Assembly: GCA_035353395.1 (NCBI GenBank)
Contig: DAOPZL010000011.1
Location: forward strand, 1-64,000
Direction of reading: 5' to 3'
From: UBA1801 sp035353395
GTDB lineage: Bacteria; Acidobacteriota; Holophagae; Holophagales; Holophagaceae
Length of the DNA: 64,000 bases
This document shows, one piece after another, positions 16,198 through 23,999 of the stretch. Under the pieces are notes generated by a model. The model searched no databases. It was not told where the DNA came from and saw only the letters and a program-made list of their open reading frames with translations. The number at the start of each line of letters is the position of its first letter. Position 1 is the first letter of the stretch. The position numbers and the translations under genes are program-made.

Positions 16198-17373
16198 TCA
16201 CACGTGGGAAGGGGTTCGGCCCATGATCTCTTCGCGGAAGTGCTTCACCACGGAGAGGAAGGCGCTGGGGCTGCTCTGGCCGAGGCCGCACTTGGAGGCG
16301 ATCTGCATGGTCTCCCCCAGGGCGCACAGTTCCTGCAGGTAGGCCATGGAACACCTGCCTGCCTTCAGGAGCTCGATGCCTTCCAGCAGCTTGGTGTTGC
16401 CGATCCGGCAGGGCGTGCACTGGCCGCAGGACTCGTCGACGAAGAAGTCCATGAAGTTGTGGAGCATGTCCAGCATGTCGCGCTGGGGTCCGAGGACGAT
16501 GATGGAGCCGCCGGTGGGGATGTCCTCGAAGGCGATGGCGCGCTCGAACTGGGAGGCCGGGACGCACTGCCCGGAGGCGCCGCCCACCTGGACGGCCTTC
16601 GCGCCCTCGCCGCCGACCTCCTCGAGGAGCTGCGCGACGGTGATGCCCATGGGGAACTCGTAGACGCCCGGCTTCCCGCAGTCGCCGGAGACGCTGAAGA
16701 GCTTGAAGCCCGTGGACTTCTCGGTGCCCCGGGCCTTCCACCAGGCCGCGCCCTTCTGGAGGATGCAGGCGGCGGAGGCGAGGGTCTCCACGTTGTTGAC
16801 GATGGAAGGACGCCCCAGGAAGCCCGTGTTGACGGGGAAGGGGGGCCGGTTGCGGGGTTCGCCCCGGAAGCCTTCCAGGGCCTCGATGAGGGCGGTCTCC
16901 TCGCCGCAGATGTAGGCGCCCGCGCCCATGAAGATGCGGATCTCGAACTCCAGGTCGGTGCCCAGGATGTTCCTGCCGAGCAGCCTCTGCTCGCGCCGCC
17001 TGGCGAGGACGGCGTCCAGGTGGGGGCGCAGGTAGGTGTACTCGCCCCGGAGGAAGAGGATGCCTTCCTTGGCGCCGATGGCCTTCCCCGCGAGGGTCAT
17101 GCCCTCGAAGACCAGGTCGGCGTGCTCCTGCAGGATCACGCGATCCTTGAAGGTTCCGGGCTCGCCCTCGTCCGCGTTGCAGATGACGAACTTCTCGTCC
17201 GCCCTGGCGGCCGCGGCGAAGTTCCATTTCATGCCGGTGGGGAAGCCGGCGCCGCCCCGGCCCTTGAGGCCGGAACTGCGGATCTCTTCGATGATGTCGG
17301 GGCGCCCCATGGAGAGGGCCTTCTTCAGGCCGGCCTCCGGGGTCATGGTGCTGAAGGTCGGGAGAGGGCTCAT
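16198..17373 (-). CDS. hydB: NuoF-like NADH/FMN subunit of hydrogenase (HydB), short form
   Basis: Flavin subunit of 391 aa. FMN/NADH-binding motifs GRGGAGFPTGMKW, CNADEGEPGTFKDR and GAGAYICGEETALI are present, and the C-terminal [4Fe-4S] motif ESCGQCTPCRIGN with a later Cys is intact. Compared with Thermotoga-type HydB (over 600 aa), it lacks the N-terminal thioredoxin-like [2Fe-2S] domain and the C-terminal two-cluster ferredoxin domain. The start at 17373 overlaps the hydC stop by four bases; the longer frame upstream lies inside hydC and is rejected. The electron path is likely NADH-FMN-[4Fe-4S] to HydA. Confidence 0.94.
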   Translation of the reverse strand: MSPLPTFSTMTPEAGLKKALSMGRPDIIEEIRSSGLKGRGGAGFPTGMKWNFAAAARADEKFVICNADEGEPGTFKDRVILQEHADLVFEGMTLAGKAIGAKEGILFLRGEYTYLRPHLDAVLARRREQRLLGRNILGTDLEFEIRIFMGAGAYICGEETALIEALEGFRGEPRNRPPFPVNTGFLGRPSIVNNVETLASAACILQKGAAWWKARGTEKSTGFKLFSVSGDCGKPGVYEFPMGITVAQLLEEVGGEGAKAVQVGGASGQCVPASQFERAIAFEDIPTGGSIIVLGPQRDMLDMLHNFMDFFVDESCGQCTPCRIGNTKLLEGIELLKAGRCSMAYLQELCALGETMQIASKCGLGQSSPSAFLSVVKHFREEIMGRTPSHV

Positions 17374-17891
17374 ACGAGATGCACCTCCTTCTGCTCGGTG
17401 GCGTGGACGCCAAAGGAACGGCGGCATTCCTCCAGGATTTCGTGGACCTTCTCGGGGGTCACGCGGGTGAAGAGCTTGTCGTTGACCAGCAGCGCCGGGC
17501 CCTGGTCGCACATGCCCATGCAGTTGGCCCATTCCAGGCTGAACTTGCCGTCCGGGGTGGTCTGGCCGAAGCTGATGCCCAGGTCGTTCTCGAGCTGGCG
17601 CTTGACGCGGTCCTTCCCTTGCATGTCGCAGGAGATGGTGCGGCAGAGGCGGATGATGAACTTGCCCTGGGCCTGGCTGCCCAGGAAGGCGTAGAAGGAA
17701 ACCACGCTGTAGACCTCCACGGGGTGGATGCCGAGCTGGTCGGCGATGACCTGCATCGCGTAGCCGTCGAGCCTGCGGTACCTGCGCTTGATCTCCTGGA
17801 CCATGGGGATCAGCGCGGTGCGGCTCTTCCCATGTTTCTCGGCGAGGGCCTGGATCTCTCCGGCGAGGCGCTCGCGTTCCGTCATGAGCAT
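17370..17891 (-). CDS. hydC: NuoE-like [2Fe-2S] subunit of hydrogenase (HydC)
   Basis: Thioredoxin-like [2Fe-2S] protein of 173 aa, homologous to the 24-kDa subunit of complex I. A helical N-terminal domain (about 1-75) precedes the ferredoxin domain, whose four ligands sit in LCRTISCDMQG and ANCMGMCDQGP. It forms the HydABC complex with the overlapping downstream subunits. An ATG at 17885 is an alternative start. It begins nine bases after the lone receiver gene, so all four are probably one transcript. Confidence 0.94.
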   Translation of the reverse strand: MLMTERERLAGEIQALAEKHGKSRTALIPMVQEIKRRYRRLDGYAMQVIADQLGIHPVEVYSVVSFYAFLGSQAQGKFIIRLCRTISCDMQGKDRVKRQLENDLGISFGQTTPDGKFSLEWANCMGMCDQGPALLVNDKLFTRVTPEKVHEILEECRRSFGVHATEQKEVHLV

Positions 17892-17900
17892 CGCGTCCTC

Positions 17901-18272
17901 CTATCGCTTCAAGAGATGGTTGACCTTCTCGACCAGCTTGGCTGGCTCGATAGGCTTGGTCTGGAAGTCGTCCACGGGCACCATCTCGGCGTCCCTCCCG
18001 AAGGTGAGACCCGAGACGGACTCCACGGAGGTGAGCATGAGGATGGGGATCTGGTTTCCCGCCCGGCGCAGCTCCTGGGCCATGGTGAACCCGTCGTCGG
18101 GCTGCTCCATGATCACGTCGAGGATCAGCAGGTCAGGGTGGAAGGAGTCGACCTTCCTGAGTCCGTCCTCGCGGCTGTAGGCCCCTTCGACTTGGTGACC
18201 CTCCTTGGTCAGGAAGAGCTGAGTCGCTTCGACGATGTCAGGATCGTCGTCCACCACTAGGATTCTGGCCAT
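17901..18272 (-). CDS. Single-domain response regulator (receiver only)
   Basis: Stand-alone CheY-like receiver of 123 aa: acidic triad DDDPD near residues 8-12, phospho-acceptor Asp in DLLILDVIME, Thr/Ser in MLTSVESV and Lys in FQTKPI. It has no output domain. It is the first gene of the apparent operon receiver-hydC-hydB-hydA, nine bases before hydC, which suggests post-translational or phosphorelay control linked to the hydrogenase. The GAF histidine kinase at the other end of the operon is a candidate phosphodonor. Confidence 0.92.
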   Translation of the reverse strand: MARILVVDDDPDIVEATQLFLTKEGHQVEGAYSREDGLRKVDSFHPDLLILDVIMEQPDDGFTMAQELRRAGNQIPILMLTSVESVSGLTFGRDAEMVPVDDFQTKPIEPAKLVEKVNHLLKR

Positions 18273-18935
18273 GTACTAGCTCCTTTCTCGAATAAGGGCC
18301 GTGAGGCCGCGGTTCTTGATCAAGAGGCCACCTGCAGGTTCGCGCGCGGAGTAGACGTGCGGGCTGACATGCGGGATCGGAGTGCCGGACGGGGATGGAG
18401 GGGGGATCTGGTTCGCATATCCTATGCGAATCGTTACAACGAGACCAAAAGAATGGTGAAAATATTACTCGAAATGCGAGAATTGAATAAAAATTAACGA
18501 AATTTGCAGCATTGAATATTTAATAATAATTTGATGCAGAAAATCAATGTTTAGCTTGGTTGTTCTACGTGGTTGCAATGTGAAATTGATAACGTCTGGT
18601 TGAACCATTTAGCATTCAAGTAACGTTTCATCGGGGAGAAACCCGCGGTGGCCTGGGCCGGTCTCGCTTTGCTGGAGTGCCCTGCTGTCGATGGCGATGC
18701 GATCAGGGTTGTCGAGGGAATGTAACGCGGACCGTTGCGTGCTTATCTGAATATTACAAAGACTTCCTGTGCGTTATCGGATTCCGCGAGGAGTTCCATG
18801 AGCCCTGTCCTCCGGTCCGCGCCGGGGTCCAGGAGGCCGCCTCGTTCCCGGGGTGCGGTAGACTTGAAAAGAGCCGGATTCGTGACCGGAATCCCACGGT
18901 CTCCGGCATCGAACTTCACGACGGAGGGGCGAACC
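18273..18935. other. Long AT-rich divergent regulatory region (hydrogenase / hypBF)
   Basis: This 663-base spacer separates the divergent hydrogenase operon and hypB-hypF. The segment 18430-18630 is strikingly AT-rich against the rest of the window and probably contains promoters for one or both transcripts. I find a perfect inverted repeat (entered separately) and a shorter CTCG-N5-CGAG repeat at 18469-18481. No tRNA or supported coding frame is visible. I could not identify a clear sigma-54 GG-N10-GC element. Confidence 0.6.
18412..18430. promoter_or_regulatory. Perfect inverted repeat, candidate operator of hydrogenase operon
   Basis: TTCGCATATCCTATGCGAA is an 8-bp perfect dyad with a 3-base centre, about 140 bases upstream of the receiver-hydCBA start. 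It stands where the GC-rich leader turns into the AT-rich block. Size and symmetry fit a dimeric repressor or activator site. The related string ATGCGA recurs at 18474-18479. The binding protein is unknown. Confidence 0.6.
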
Positions 18936-19814
18936 ATGTGCACCACTTGTGGATGCGGCGGCGACGGCACCAGGATCGAGGGCGCCCACGTGCATGACCA
19001 TGATCATGCCCACGACCATGATCACGGACCCGCGACCTTCAAGGGGGTCCGAAGGCACGCCCACGTCCACCCCGAGGCCGGCGACGGCCGGATGATCCGG
19101 CTGGAGCAGGACCTGCTGGCCAAGAACGACGCCTTCGCGGCCGAGAACCGCGCTCTCTGGAAGGAGCGCGGGATCTTCGCGCTGAACCTCGTCTCCAGCC
19201 CGGGCTCCGGCAAGACCACCTTGCTCACGGCGACCATCGAGCGGCTGAAGGCGCGCGTGAAGATCGCCGTGGTGGAAGGGGACCAGCAGACCTCCTTCGA
19301 CGCCGACCGCATCCGCGCCACGGGCGTTCCGGCCATCCAGGTCAATACCGGCAAGGGATGCCACCTGGATGCCCACATGGTGGGCCATGCCGCCGAGCAG
19401 CTCGGGCTGTCCGGGAATTCGGTGCTCATGGTCGAGAACGTCGGCAACCTGGTGTGCCCGGCGGGCTTCGATCTCGGCGAGGCCCACAAGGTGGTGATCC
19501 TGTCCGTCACGGAAGGGGAGGACAAGCCCATCAAGTACCCGGACATGTTCGCCGCGGCGGACCTGATGATCCTCAACAAGATCGACCTGCTGCCCTACGT
19601 GGCGTTCGACGTCCAGAAATGCATCGACTACGCCCTCAGGATCAACCCGAAGCTGCGGGTCCTGCAGCTCTCCGCGACCACCGGCCAGAACCTCCAGGCC
19701 TGGACCGACTGGATCGAGGAAGGGCTCCGCGGGCTGCGCCTGGCCCAGGAGGAGACCCTCGCTTCCCTGAAGCGGCGCATCGCCGAGTTGGAAGCGCAGC
19801 TGGGCAAGGCCTGA
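18936..19814 (+). CDS. hypB: Hydrogenase nickel incorporation GTPase HypB
   Basis: SIMIBI-class GTPase of 292 aa that delivers nickel during [NiFe] hydrogenase maturation. The N-terminus MCTTCGCGG carries the CxxCGC high-affinity nickel motif, followed by a His/Asp metal-storage run (HVHDHDHAHDHDHG, about 24-37). The P-loop is SSPGSGKTTLL, followed by VEGDQQTSFDADRI, a metal-binding CHLDAHMV segment and NKIDLLPY for guanine specificity. A C-terminal coiled extension ends the protein. The start at 18936 has ACGGAGGGG upstream. hypF follows three bases later. No [NiFe] hydrogenase subunit is in the window; the neighbouring enzyme is [FeFe] and does not need HypB. Confidence 0.96.
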   Translation: MCTTCGCGGDGTRIEGAHVHDHDHAHDHDHGPATFKGVRRHAHVHPEAGDGRMIRLEQDLLAKNDAFAAENRALWKERGIFALNLVSSPGSGKTTLLTATIERLKARVKIAVVEGDQQTSFDADRIRATGVPAIQVNTGKGCHLDAHMVGHAAEQLGLSGNSVLMVENVGNLVCPAGFDLGEAHKVVILSVTEGEDKPIKYPDMFAAADLMILNKIDLLPYVAFDVQKCIDYALRINPKLRVLQLSATTGQNLQAWTDWIEEGLRGLRLAQEETLASLKRRIAELEAQLGKA

Positions 19815-19817
19815 CGC

Positions 19818-22079
19818 GTGTCCCGCCTAGGCGTCCAGGTCAGGGGAGTCGTCCAGGGCGTCGGGTTCAGGCCCTTCGTCTTCCGCATCGCGCATGTCCA
19901 CGGGCTGACGGGCTGGGTCCGGAACCGGCCGGACGGCGTGGAGATCGAGGTCCAGGGAGCGCCGGGGGACCTGGACGGATTCCTGGTCGCCCTGGAAAGG
20001 GAACGGCCCGCGCCCGCCCGCATCGAGGAGGTGGCGAGCCGGGAGATCCCGGAACTGGACGGGGAGTCCAGCTTCGAGATCGTCGCCAGCGGCGCCAGCG
20101 CCGACACCCGCCCTTCCGTCCCCGCGGACCTGGCGATCTGCCCGGAGTGCGCGCGGGAGATGGACACCCCCGGGGAACGACGCTACCGCTATCCCTTCAC
20201 CAACTGCACCTACTGCGGGCCGCGCTACTCCATCATCGAGGGCCTCCCCTACGACCGGCCCAGGACCTCCATGAAGGGTTTCCCGCTCTGCCCTGAATGC
20301 CTGGAGGAATACCGGGATCCCCTCGACCGCCGCTTCCACGCCCAGCCCGTGGCGTGTCCCGCCTGCGGGCCCCAGCTCAGGCTCACGGACGCGCTCGGCG
20401 CGGAGAAGGGGGTCCGGGAGGCCGCGTTGACCGGAGCCGTCGAGGTGCTGTCCGGGGGCGGGATCCTGGCGCTGAAGGGACTCGGCGGGTTCCAGCTCCT
20501 GGCGGACGCGACCTCCGAGGCCGCCGTGGCGGGCCTTCGGCGCAGGAAGCGGCGCGAGGAGAAGCCCTTCGCGGTGATGTTCCCGGACCTGGACGCGCTG
20601 CGGCTGGACTGCGAGGTGGACGAGGCGGAAGCGGACCTGCTGGGCTCTCCCGCGGCGCCGATCCTCCTGCTCAGGCGCCGCCCAGGGGCGGTGGCGGCCT
20701 CCGTGGCCCCCGGGAACCCCAGGCTGGGGGCCTTCCTGCCCTACACGCCGCTCCACCGCCTCCTCCTGGGGGAGGCCGGGAGGCCCCTGGTCTGCACCAG
20801 CGGGAACCTCTCCGAGGAGCCCATGGCCATCGATGATGCCGACGCCTTCGAGCGCCTGGGGGCGATCGCCGACGCCTTCCTGGTCCACGACCGGCCGATC
20901 CTCAGGCCCGTCGACGACTCGGTGGTGCGGCTGGACGCCCACGGACCCACCCTGCTGCGCCGGGCCAGGGGGTATGCCCCCCTGGCGCACGGCGTCCCGC
21001 TGGACGCCCCGCCGGTCCTGGCCCTGGGGGCGCACCAGAAGAACACCATCGCCCTGCTGAGCCGGGGACAGGCCGTCGTGAGCCAGCACCTGGGCGACCT
21101 CCTCAGCCTCCAGGGGGCGCAGCTCCTGGAGAGGACGGTGGAGGACCTGCTGCAGTTCCTCGACATCACGCCGGAGATCCTCGCCTGCGACCTGCATCCG
21201 GACTACGCCTCCACGAGGCTGGCGGAGCGCCTGTCGGCCCGGTGGGGGAGGCCTCTCGCCCGGATCCAGCACCATCACGCGCACGTGGCGGCGGTGATGG
21301 CGGAGCTGCACCTCGAAGGCCCGGTGCTCGGATTGGCCTGGGACGGCTCGGGCTTCGGGCCCGACCACACCATCTGGGGGGGCGAGGCCCTGCGCGTGGA
21401 TGCCGGGGGCTTCGAGCGTCTCGGCCATCTGCGGAGCTTCCCGCTGCCCGGCGGCGAGAAGGCCGTGAAGGAATCCCGCCGCAGCGCCGGGGGGCTCCTC
21501 TGGGAGCTGACCGGGACCACCGGGCCCGTGGATGCCCTCTACACGCCTTCCGAGCTGCCGCTCCTCCAGGCGATGCTGGCCAGGGGGCTCAACACGCCGC
21601 GCACCTCCAGCATCGGCCGTCTCTTCGACGCCGTGTCCGCGCTGACCGGCATCCACACGAAGCGCGGCTTCGAGGGCCAGGCCGCCATGGCACTCGAATA
21701 TGCCGCGGAGCGGACGGAGGATGCCGAGGCCTATCCCTGGGCCTTCCAGGGCGACGGCTGCCTGGTGGCGGATCCGGCGCCCATGGTCGAGGTGCTCCAG
21801 CGGGACCTGTCGCAGGCGGCCCCCGTCGAACGGGTCGCCCACCGCTTCCACCGCGCCCTGGCAGACCTGGCCCTGGCCTGGGCCCGGCATGCCGCCTTGC
21901 CGGACGTGGTCCTCTGCGGAGGCTGCTTCCAGAACGCCCTGCTGACCCGGCTCGTGCGGGAGCGGCTGGCGCGCGAGGGGTTCCGCGTGCACCTCCCTGC
22001 CGCGTTCCCCGCCAACGACGGCGCGATCTCCCTCGGCCAGGCCTGGGTCGCCGCAAAGGAATCGGCCCGGGGCAAGTGA
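19818..22079 (+). CDS. hypF: Carbamoyltransferase HypF
   Basis: Full-length HypF of 753 aa, which makes the cyanide precursor of the [NiFe] active site from carbamoyl phosphate. Domains: acylphosphatase (about 1-90, GVVQGVGFRPFVFR), two zinc fingers (CPECAREMD...NCTYCGP and CPECLEEYR...ACPACGP), a YrdC-like adenylation domain (about 195-375, including FAVMFPDLD) and a Kae1/TobZ-like carbamoyl-transfer domain with HHHAHVAAVMAE and CGGCFQN. The start is GTG. It is tightly coupled to hypB. hypA, hypC, hypD and hypE are not in the window. Confidence 0.96.
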   Translation: MSRLGVQVRGVVQGVGFRPFVFRIAHVHGLTGWVRNRPDGVEIEVQGAPGDLDGFLVALERERPAPARIEEVASREIPELDGESSFEIVASGASADTRPSVPADLAICPECAREMDTPGERRYRYPFTNCTYCGPRYSIIEGLPYDRPRTSMKGFPLCPECLEEYRDPLDRRFHAQPVACPACGPQLRLTDALGAEKGVREAALTGAVEVLSGGGILALKGLGGFQLLADATSEAAVAGLRRRKRREEKPFAVMFPDLDALRLDCEVDEAEADLLGSPAAPILLLRRRPGAVAASVAPGNPRLGAFLPYTPLHRLLLGEAGRPLVCTSGNLSEEPMAIDDADAFERLGAIADAFLVHDRPILRPVDDSVVRLDAHGPTLLRRARGYAPLAHGVPLDAPPVLALGAHQKNTIALLSRGQAVVSQHLGDLLSLQGAQLLERTVEDLLQFLDITPEILACDLHPDYASTRLAERLSARWGRPLARIQHHHAHVAAVMAELHLEGPVLGLAWDGSGFGPDHTIWGGEALRVDAGGFERLGHLRSFPLPGGEKAVKESRRSAGGLLWELTGTTGPVDALYTPSELPLLQAMLARGLNTPRTSSIGRLFDAVSALTGIHTKRGFEGQAAMALEYAAERTEDAEAYPWAFQGDGCLVADPAPMVEVLQRDLSQAAPVERVAHRFHRALADLALAWARHAALPDVVLCGGCFQNALLTRLVRERLAREGFRVHLPAAFPANDGAISLGQAWVAAKESARGK

Positions 22080-22095
22080 GGCGGACGGCCCGGGT

Positions 22096-22476
22096 TCAGG
22101 CCACCAGTCTCCTCCGGGCCTCGTCGCGGAAGTCCCTGGCCATGTCCAGGGCCTGCAGGGCGGCCTTCCGGTTGGTCCGGGATTCCGGTTCCAGGCTCTG
22201 GTCCGCGAAGATGGTCAGGACGCGCAGGTTCTCCCGGTAGGTGTCCCAGGAGGGTTCCAGGTCGAGGCAGAGTTCCAGGAGCACCACCAGGTGGGAGGTG
22301 ACGGGGAAGGCGACCTCCCCCTCCTCGAGCCGGGCCCTCAGGTAGTGCAGGGCGCATTCCTTGGCGTGATGGCAGACGGCCTCGAAGTTCGGATCGTCCT
22401 TGACCGTGGCCTCGCGTGCGGCGGTGGCGAGGTTCGCTTCAGCCTTGACGGCCCAGGCCCTGGTCATCGGTTTCAT
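22096..22476 (-). CDS. HEPN-domain protein
   Basis: Small all-helical protein of 126 aa. The arrangement WAVKAEANLATAAREA, then CHHAKECALHYLRARL, then HLVVLLELC resembles HEPN domains, which have a conserved helix with paired Cys/His-Ala and Lys/Tyr-Leu residues. I do not see the Rx4-6H ribonuclease motif at the usual place, so nuclease activity is doubtful, and no nucleotidyltransferase antitoxin gene is adjacent. It lies convergent to hypF and 57 bases downstream of ttcA on the same strand. Function unknown. Confidence 0.7.
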   Translation of the reverse strand: MKPMTRAWAVKAEANLATAAREATVKDDPNFEAVCHHAKECALHYLRARLEEGEVAFPVTSHLVVLLELCLDLEPSWDTYRENLRVLTIFADQSLEPESRTNRKAALQALDMARDFRDEARRRLVA

Positions 22477-22533
22477 GTCGGCTGCGCTCCAGAGTATGGA
22501 TACAGGCTAGCACTTCTCCGGAGCCCACGCGGC

Positions 22534-23364
22534 CTAGCTGATGAACTCAGGGGGAAGGCCCAGGAGGCGCTTATCCAGCAGGTGGCTGGTCTTCACGTTC
22601 TTCATGGCCCTGAGCAGGCAGAACTTGATCTCCGGGATGCTTTCCCGCAGGCCGGCCACCAGCGCCTTGATCTGCGCACGGCGCGATTCCAGCACGGAGG
22701 CGCCGCACAAGGGGCAGCCGCAGGGCACGATGGGATGGCCCTTGAGCCATGCGAAGCGGCGCAGGTCCTCCTCCTCGCAGGTGCCCAGGGGACGGATCAC
22801 CGTGTTGGTTCCATCGTCGCTCACGAGCTTCAGGGGCATGGTGGACAGGCGCCCCTCGAAGAACTGGTTGATGAGCAGCGTCTCGATGAGATCGTCCAGG
22901 TGATGCCCCAGGGCGATCTTGGTGTAGCCGTTCTGCCGGGCGAAGGAGTAGATGACGCCGCGCCGCAGGCGGGAGCACATGGCGCACGGGGTGATATCCG
23001 GCTTCCGGCGCACCAGGGCGTCGACGGGAGCCCCCAGGATCCGGTGGGGGATGCCCATCCGCTCGCAGGCCTCGGCGATGCGGTCGGGATCGTAGCCCGG
23101 GAAACCGGGATCGACCGTGATGCCGTGCACTTCGAAGTGGACGGGCGCGCGCCTGCGCAGGGATTCGAGGAGGTCGAGGAGACACCAGGAGTCCTTGCCG
23201 CCGCTCAGTCCCACCAGGATGCGGTCCCCCTCCTGGATCAGCTCGTAGTCGGTGACGCAGACGCCCACCTTCCTCCGGAGGCGTTCTTCCAGCTTGGGGA
23301 GGCCCGCCAGGTCCGCCTCGGTGGGCGGTAGGGCCAGGCTGGGCAGGGCGCAGGGATTGCTCAA
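22534..23364 (-). CDS. ttcA: tRNA 2-thiocytidine(32) synthetase TtcA
   Basis: PP-loop ATPase of 276 aa that thiolates cytidine 32 of tRNA using an iron-sulfur cluster. The PP-loop GLSGGKDSWCLLDLL and cluster ligands in CAMCSRLRRG and CGCPLCGAS are visible, together with ALGHHLDDLIETLLIN. The length is close to other TtcA proteins. It lies ten bases downstream of an Rrf2 regulator with Cys ligands and is probably co-transcribed with it, which links an Fe-S-dependent enzyme to an Fe-S-sensing regulator. Confidence 0.92.
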   Translation of the reverse strand: MSNPCALPSLALPPTEADLAGLPKLEERLRRKVGVCVTDYELIQEGDRILVGLSGGKDSWCLLDLLESLRRRAPVHFEVHGITVDPGFPGYDPDRIAEACERMGIPHRILGAPVDALVRRKPDITPCAMCSRLRRGVIYSFARQNGYTKIALGHHLDDLIETLLINQFFEGRLSTMPLKLVSDDGTNTVIRPLGTCEEEDLRRFAWLKGHPIVPCGCPLCGASVLESRRAQIKALVAGLRESIPEIKFCLLRAMKNVKTSHLLDKRLLGLPPEFIS

Positions 23365-23374
23365 GTCCGGGGTC

Positions 23375-23893
23375 CTAGCCGAGAGGAGCGCAGGGCTTTC
23401 CCTGGCCGCGCTTCAGCTCGGCCTCCAGCTCGTGGGTGTAGCCGGCGCAGGTGCAGTTCGGGCAGCGGTTGCTTTCGCTCTCCACGCAGAGGTCCGCGAG
23501 GGTGATCGTGTCCATGAAGTTGGTGATGTGGTCGGAGAGCTGCTTCCACAGGAGGCTGTTCATGGCCGCATCGGCCTTGATGGCGGTCTTGGCGCCCTTC
23601 GGGTCCTCGCGGGCCACGGCGTAGAAGTTGCCGTCCGTGAGGCGCAGCACGTCGCCCACGGTGACCTGGTTGCAGGGCCGGGTGAGGACGTAGCCGCCCT
23701 TGGGCCCCCGCACGCTCGCGACGACTCCCGCGCGCTTCAGCTTGTTGAAGATCTGCTCCAGGAAGGGCAGGCTCAGGTCCTGGCGCTGGGCGATGAGGTG
23801 GAGCGGGACCGGCTGCCCGTGACTGTTGTGCGCCAGGTCGAACAGGGCTTGCATCGAATATCTACCGCGGGCTGAAATCTTCAAGGCCGGCAC
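23375..23893 (-). CDS. Rrf2-family (IscR-like) transcriptional regulator
   Basis: Winged-helix regulator of 172 aa. The N-terminus KISARGRYSMQALFDLA is the family start, followed by LPFLEQIFNKLKRAGVVASVRGPKGGYVL (recognition helix and wing). Residues near the C-terminus, LCVESESNRCPNCTC, hold four Cys that could ligate an iron-sulfur cluster; classical IscR has three. It is upstream of ttcA with a ten-base gap. It may sense Fe-S status or redox. It ends in an extra Cys (GKPCAPLG). Confidence 0.9.
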   Translation of the reverse strand: MPALKISARGRYSMQALFDLAHNSHGQPVPLHLIAQRQDLSLPFLEQIFNKLKRAGVVASVRGPKGGYVLTRPCNQVTVGDVLRLTDGNFYAVAREDPKGAKTAIKADAAMNSLLWKQLSDHITNFMDTITLADLCVESESNRCPNCTCAGYTHELEAELKRGQGKPCAPLG

Positions 23894-23999
23894 CCCACCA
23901 GTGTGTCAAGTCCCAGTGTATGGTTCCTGAGCAGATTGGTCAAGAATATGATGACTCCATCATGGAGCCGGGAACCCTCCGCATCCTGGCGGGCCTGGG

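Noticed and set aside
18273..18935. Sigma-54 promoter for the hydrogenase or hyp genes
   Set aside because: I looked for GG-N10-GC with flanking consensus on the AT-rich segment and found no convincing match.
22096..22476. HEPN/MNT toxin-antitoxin module
   Set aside because: No nucleotidyltransferase partner is adjacent and the HEPN RNase motif is not evident.
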